Source: Prorocentrum cordatum
Taxonomy: Eukaryota; Sar; Dinophyceae; Prorocentrales; Prorocentraceae
NCBI GenBank assembly: GCA_963575745.1
Contig: CAUYUJ010015024.1
Span: 124,001 to 188,000 of the forward strand
DNA: 64,000 nucleotides
Direction of reading: 5' to 3'
Shown here: in pieces, positions 59,190-64,000 of the stretch
Position numbering within the stretch: the first letter of the stretch is position 1
Layout of the letters: each line of letters opens with the position of its first letter
Translations under genes and position numbers: made by a program
The notes under the pieces: model-generated
Database searches by the model: none
What the model saw: only the letters and a program-made list of their open reading frames with translations
Told to the model about the DNA's origin: nothing

Positions 59190-62100
59190 GGGGGCTTGCT
59201 TGGCGCGCCCCGCTGCGGCCCGCGCTTTTGGTTCAACGCTGCGTCGAGGCGCCCCCTGAGCTGATGCGCGCGTTCGCGCGCGCGCCCAGCACTCCGGACA
59301 GGCCTTGGAGCATGGTTCTCGCGCGTGACGATGTCGCGCCTGGATCTGTTTTACGCCCGCGCAACCTTACATGTGGTTCAAAGATCTTGGACGCGCCCTT
59401 CGTCGCGAATGCCGTTGGTTGCCGCTGGGCATGGTCAGGTCGGCACAGGGGGAGAAAGTGCGCGGCGGCCTCGCGGGAACGCCCCAGCGGCCAGCGCGGC
59501 GCCTGCTCCTTGAGGGCGGCAATCTCGTGGGCGGCGCGGCCGCGCCGACGCCGAGCGGGCCGACCTTGTTTTTCGCAGTGTTCGCCGCGCACCTCGGAGA
59601 CGAAGTCGCGCTGTCCAGGGGCCTCGGCGCGAAAGAATCAGCAGGCATCAGGCCGCGTTTGACATGTGCCACTGCGCTCAAGAAAAACTCGGGGGTAGCT
59701 GGCGACGCGCCCGATCGGTTCGCGGAGACATCGCGCAGAGACCGCAGCGCATTTATTCGCGCCACAGGGAATGTTCTGCTTCATGTCGGCCTGCAAAGCA
59801 GTTCGCGCGCTGAAGGGCGTCTGCGCGACGCCGGGGCGGCACTGCCAGGCAGACTGGCGTTTTCAACAGCAGCGCCGACGCAAGTCTAGCGAGGCGCGCG
59901 TTGATTTCTGCGCGGCCAGGGAGAACGCATCCAAAGAACACCGGCGAAGCAGCGCTTCGGAATTGTTGTGCGTGTATCCGCTGGCGCGGCGTTGTGCTTC
60001 CTCTGTCATCTCCCCGATTATGAGATTGAACTGCGTGACGAAGTCACGCCCCTCTGTCAGTGCTTCGCTGTGAATGACACCATGCATAGAGGCAAAGCAG
60101 GCGGCATCGATGCTTCAGCTCTCGAAGCTGCCATTGATCGCCACGCGGGCGCCCGTGCCAAAACGCGCGGGGCCGACGATCGGAAGCCGATGTTGCATGC
60201 GGCGACGCACGTCCCAGAGCAGGTGGATAAATTCGATGCAGCGCTGGATTGCTCCGTCGTTGAGAGGTCGCACCTTCTGCCCACAGCTATCCTGGAAAAC
60301 CAAGATATAGTGCGAGGCTTCGAGCAAGCTGCAATTTCGCGCGCGCTGCTGGCGCGCATTCAGGGCCTCGAAGCTTTCGACGAGCGCCCTGGGCTCAAGG
60401 GTGGCGACGCTGAGATGTCGCCCTGCTCGCTGAAGCGGTCGCGGCGACGTCGCCCTATCATTCAGCGCTGCGTTTAATGGCTTGTTTGGTTGGGCAGGCG
60501 ACTTGGTGCACGCGCAAGACAAATATTTATGCGTCGCAGCTCTGGGCCAGCGCAGCGACGATGTATTCATGCTGGGGTGCAAATGCGTCGCGATGGAGAT
60601 TCGGGCGCCGAACGCGTCGGTTCTGCGGAAGGAGAACGGTTTGCTTCTTGCGTGGTGGAGCGGCCATTCGATCAAGATGTGCCACGCTTGGTCGGAGCTC
60701 GCCTGCGGTGACATACTCGCCTTGCACTGAGCGGAAAACGACATTTGCAAGAACAGCGACATAATCGCTTATCAAGCAATCGCCGCGAGCAGCGTTCGAA
60801 TCGCTCACCAGCCCATCGCCACGAGCAGCGATTGACTCGCTCATCCTCCCCGACCCCCTCCTCCTTCTGTCTGCTAGCGGGAACCTCATCGCCAGCAACA
60901 AGAATGGGGGGTCGGACCGAAGGGGCACTGGAGGGCGGAACGCGGAAAGCGAGGATGATGGGGGGGCGGGGGGGGGGGGATGGGCGATGGCGCTTTATGC
61001 ATACAGATAAAATGCGATCGTGGTCAAAGGGGCCCAACGATGATTTGAATCGTCCAAACATGATTTAAATCTCCCAAATCTAAATCTCCTACAAATTACT
61101 TGCAACTTCGATGAGTTCTTCTGTCTGCAACTTACATTTTGTAGTTCTGATAGTTCCATGGCCGAAGTAGCTTGAGCAATCGCACCTATAACTGTAAACA
61201 AGTCAGCCAAACGCGTTAACATATAGTTGGGCAAGTATATGACAGTTCTACAATTGATCTGAGCTATAGACCAACTTTTATTCCACTATAACCGCAGTTG
61301 ACCAACCACAAGTCTTCTGACGCGAAATCGCTACGCCAGTGCCATTGTTGGCTGGCTTCCTGGGCTACGACTCCGGCGCGGCGGCGCATGGAAGCGGCGC
61401 GGGCCAGCCCCCCGCCCCTGCCGCCCCCCTTCGCAAGCTTGCCCGGCTGGGCCCCCGAGCCCCTGCCGCTCGCCGCCGCGGCGCCGACGCCCTTGGCCTT
61501 TGTCTGCTACTTTGTTCGTGGATTCCGCCGGCACCTGTCGCGCGCGCGCGCGAGGGGCGCAGACGAGCCGAACGGCGCGTCACGCAACCAGCCCCAACAA
61601 CGACATGACGCGCAAGCGCTACTCCGCGCCTGACTGCAATTTTTCGCCCCAACCTCAGGTGGCTTTCATGCGCCGCGCGCGCCCCCCCATGTTATTCGGC
61701 GACCTCGCGCCGCAGCCGCTGGGGACAGGACCCCCCGCGCCGCTGCGGCCGTGGCCTCGAGGATCTGGAACTGATAACCCGGGGGCCGCGCAGGCGTGAG
61801 CGCACTGGCGAGAATCAAATTCATTCCTCAATCCATGAGGTGAGCCTGCGCGCGCGCGCGAGTAACGGGGGCGCCGCGCCCCCGCCCCCAACGGCGCGCG
61901 CGCCGCGAAGTCGGCGCGCCCTAGGTGCGGGTCTCCGCCGACGCAGCTCTCTTCGCGATCAGGAACTCGCGGATTCTCTGACTCAGATCTCCCGATTCCA
62001 CGTCCAATCCGAGCTCTGGTGCCCGCGACCTGGCGGGCGCGCACGCACCGCGCAGCCCCGTCGGGGGAGCCGATCCACGGGCGGCCGCTGTCCCTGGCCG

Positions 62101-63500
62101 TCTTTGCCAGGCCCTGGAGCATCGCAACGCCCCCCATCCATGCGAGAGGCTGGGCAGGCGCTGCGCCTCGAAGCGGCGTCGCCTCCTCAGTGGGGATACT
62201 TCCCCGATGAAAAACGCCGAGGCCTTTCTCGGCCACGCGCGGCTGCCGCGCAATCGCGCCGCGCGCGGCTCGCGGAGGCGCGCGCAGGGCGCCTGCTAGC
62301 AAAATTACAGCTTCTTGTCTTTCTTCTCGCGCTCGAGCGCCGCGGTTCGAAACTTCGCGCAATCGCGCGTTGCCTCGGAGAACTCGCCGCCCGCCGCCGC
62401 GGGCCCGGGCCCGGCCACTGGCGTCCGCGGGGCCACGGGGCCCCCAGCTGCGCGCTGATGCGCGCGGATCGCCAGCGACGCCCGCGCGCGAAGCCGCGCG
62501 GACCGTCGGCCAATCGCCTGGCTCGCTCGCCCCGTCTAGCGGAGCAGCTCCCGATTTGATATTGTCGAGAACCCACTGGCCCGTGCTCTCGTCGGCAACA
62601 TCGCTCGGCTCCACGCTCTGGCAAAACTCCGCCATGTGGCGTGCAGTTGCAGCGTGCCACATGAGGGGCCGACCGCCCTCGCGCTCGCGCCAGGGTCGGT
62701 CCTGGCGACGAACTCGACCCGCGCCGCTGCGGCTTCGGGGCCGGCGCGGCCGCCGAAGGCTGTCCCCGGCAGGCCCGCCAAGACCGCATCAATCTCATCG
62801 CGAGGCCACATCGCGCTCGACTGGGCACAAGTGCGCAGGGAACGACGCTCAAACACTCTCAGCGGCTCTCGAGCCCGCGCGCCACGCGTCACGCCCCCGC
62901 GCTCGCGCTACCTCCCGTAGGGGCGGGCGCCCCGCGCCACGATGCAACCCGACCGCTGGCCCCTGCTGGAGCCTGGCCTCGCGCCGCGGGCCCGCTGGCC
63001 GCGCGCCTCCCAGGCAGGGCCCAAAGGGGCCGCCACGCGCGCTGCAGGCCCGATGGCCGCGCGCTCCCAAGACGACCCCGTATGGAATCACCTGGCCCCG
63101 CGCCCCGCGCCCGAAGGTCGCGCCCGCGCCTGCGCCCGGCCCCTGCTGAGGCCCACTCCCACGCCGCAGGCCTGATGGCCGCGCGCCCCTCAACACAGAG
63201 GGCCCCTGCTGGGGCCGCACAGTGCACCGCTCGCCTGATGGCCGCGCGCACCCCTGACGATCCCTGATGGAGTCCACTGGCTCGAAGCCCCGCGCCTGAC
63301 GGCAACGTGCGTCGCTGCATCGGCCCCTGCTGGAACTCGCCCCCGCGCCGCCAGCCTTGCGGCCCCAGCGCAACTGCGCCGGCAACGAGGCCCCCGATAG
63401 GGCAGCATTGCGCACCACAAGCCAGATGGCCGCTCGCACCCCCGCGCGACACCTGAAGGCGGCGCGCGCAAGCCAGCGCGCCGGCACGGCCACGCGCCGA
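59190..63500. other. GC-rich decayed region, no confident gene
   Basis: Frames are open on both strands because of GC content. The most protein-like pieces are a plus frame at 59968-60477 (L-P-D-Y-E-I-E-L-R-D-E-V-T, then I-L-E-N-Q-D-I-V-R-G-F-E), a plus frame at 60482-60730 (Y-L-C-V-A-A-L-G-Q-R-S-D-D-V-F-M-L-G) and a minus frame at 62662-62540 (M-A-E-F-C-Q-S-V-E-P-S-D-V-A-D). None carries a motif I can name. The AT-rich 61060-61330 segment is unique and apparently non-coding. The style matches the decayed retroelement at 18.8-21.3 kb. Confidence 0.4.
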
Positions 63501-63529
63501 CCAGAAAGAAAAAATTGACCACACATCGA

Positions 63530-64000
63530 GCAGCCGGCAAACGAGACGAGCCCCCCCCCGCGACCCCCACCCGCCCCCCCCCGAACCCACCCACCCCACC
63601 CCGCGACCCAACCCACCCCACCGCGAGCCCAAGCCCCCCTGCCCCCCCCCGCTCCCCCCCCCGACCCCCCCCCCCCCCCAGCCGAACCCCCGAGCCCCGC
63701 CCGCCAGCTCCCCCCACCCCACCCCACCAACCTCCTGAACGCCGAACCCCGCCAACCCACCAAGCCCCCCCCCCCCCCCGCGCCCGCGCCCGCCCACAAA
63801 CCCGCCACGCCCGAGCACCCCAACAGCCCCCCCCCCACCCACCCACGGGCCAAGCGCCCCCAAGCCCCCGATCCCCACAGGCGCAACGCCCCCCCCCCCC
63901 AAACGCCCCCCCCCCCCCCGACCCACCCACCAACAAAAAAAACATCCCCAAAACGCCCCAGGCGAAGAAACAGAAAGCCCCCACCTCACCCCACCCCGCC
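63530..64000. repeat. C-rich, G/T-poor block with C homopolymers
   Basis: The plus strand is mostly C and A, with many runs of 7-12 C. Homopolymer lengths are likely unreliable. The minus-strand Gly/Trp-rich frames here are composition artefacts. Confidence 0.7.

Noticed and set aside
62849-63989. Gly/Trp-rich 345-366 codon minus-strand frames
   Set aside because: They come from C-homopolymer sequence and have no stop codons only because of composition; homopolymer lengths are also uncertain.
1-64000. tRNA, rRNA or snRNA genes
   Set aside because: I looked for GGTTCGAATC-type T-arm words and conserved rRNA words by eye and found none in a convincing context; a covariance-model scan would be needed to exclude them.

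Overview
The window looks like nuclear DNA of a dinoflagellate. I infer this without a database search. The signs are: degenerate copies of the dinoflagellate spliced leader (core CCGTAGCCATTTT then GGCTCAAG) just upstream of several open frames; lysine/alanine-rich proteins with K-R-P-A-A-A repeats; very high but patchy GC; abundant microsatellites; a CCCCTAA/CCCTAA telomere-like tract; and many decayed retroelement and transposase frames. Species cannot be named. There are no bacterial operons, and I saw no rRNA, tRNA or CRISPR.

Layout. 0-9 kb: no convincing intact gene; tandem and low-complexity repeats, a GC-rich decayed RNase H-like stretch on the minus strand (6.2-7.7 kb), a short telomere-like tract (7.92 kb) and about 1 kb of almost pure A+C sequence. 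9.4-18.0 kb, plus strand: two opposite-facing copies of a 0.9-1.0 kb element (9443-10338 and 15822-16800), each sitting inside a reading frame that becomes continuous when the element is removed. Between them are three gene-like units, two with spliced-leader relics (12.1 and 15.2 kb). The gene at 15268-18024 is a transposase-like protein whose coding region is split by the second copy. 18.8-21.3 kb, minus: decayed reverse transcriptase. 21.7-25.9 kb, plus: weak gene remnants. 26.3-26.9 kb: a duplicated block containing a 108-bp leader-bearing sequence that recurs at 55.97-56.08 kb. 27.3-28.1 kb, minus: zinc-binding, K/G-rich protein.

29-41.5 kb, plus: a unidirectional run of acidic/basic low-complexity proteins (29086, 30120, 32457, 33412-34978), a second degraded transposase-like gene (36436-38690), a methyltransferase-like gene (to 39797) and a tandem-repeat acidic protein behind a leader relic (40709). 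Spacers in this run carry eight copies of a 22-bp near-palindrome with a CACGTG or similar core, and several end in a pyrimidine tract plus AG.

43-56 kb, minus: first a 525-aa protein with dsRBD-like and RRM-like regions, then an unusual degraded retroelement. Reading 5' to 3' it has a leader-relic block, membrane-segment and Cys/His-rich frames, a Gag-like frame, a CCCH-like finger frame, a methyltransferase-like domain, an RNase H domain with all four acidic residues, a second methyltransferase-like domain and a tyrosine recombinase with R-K-HxxR-W-Y. No reverse transcriptase palm is found where one would be expected. 56.5-58.3 kb, plus: another lysine-rich protein with an in-frame stop. 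58.3-64 kb: GC-rich, decayed and repetitive.

The main themes are retroposition of trans-spliced mRNAs, later insertion of intron-like elements into the retroposed copies, and retroelements that carry DNA-methyltransferase-like domains.
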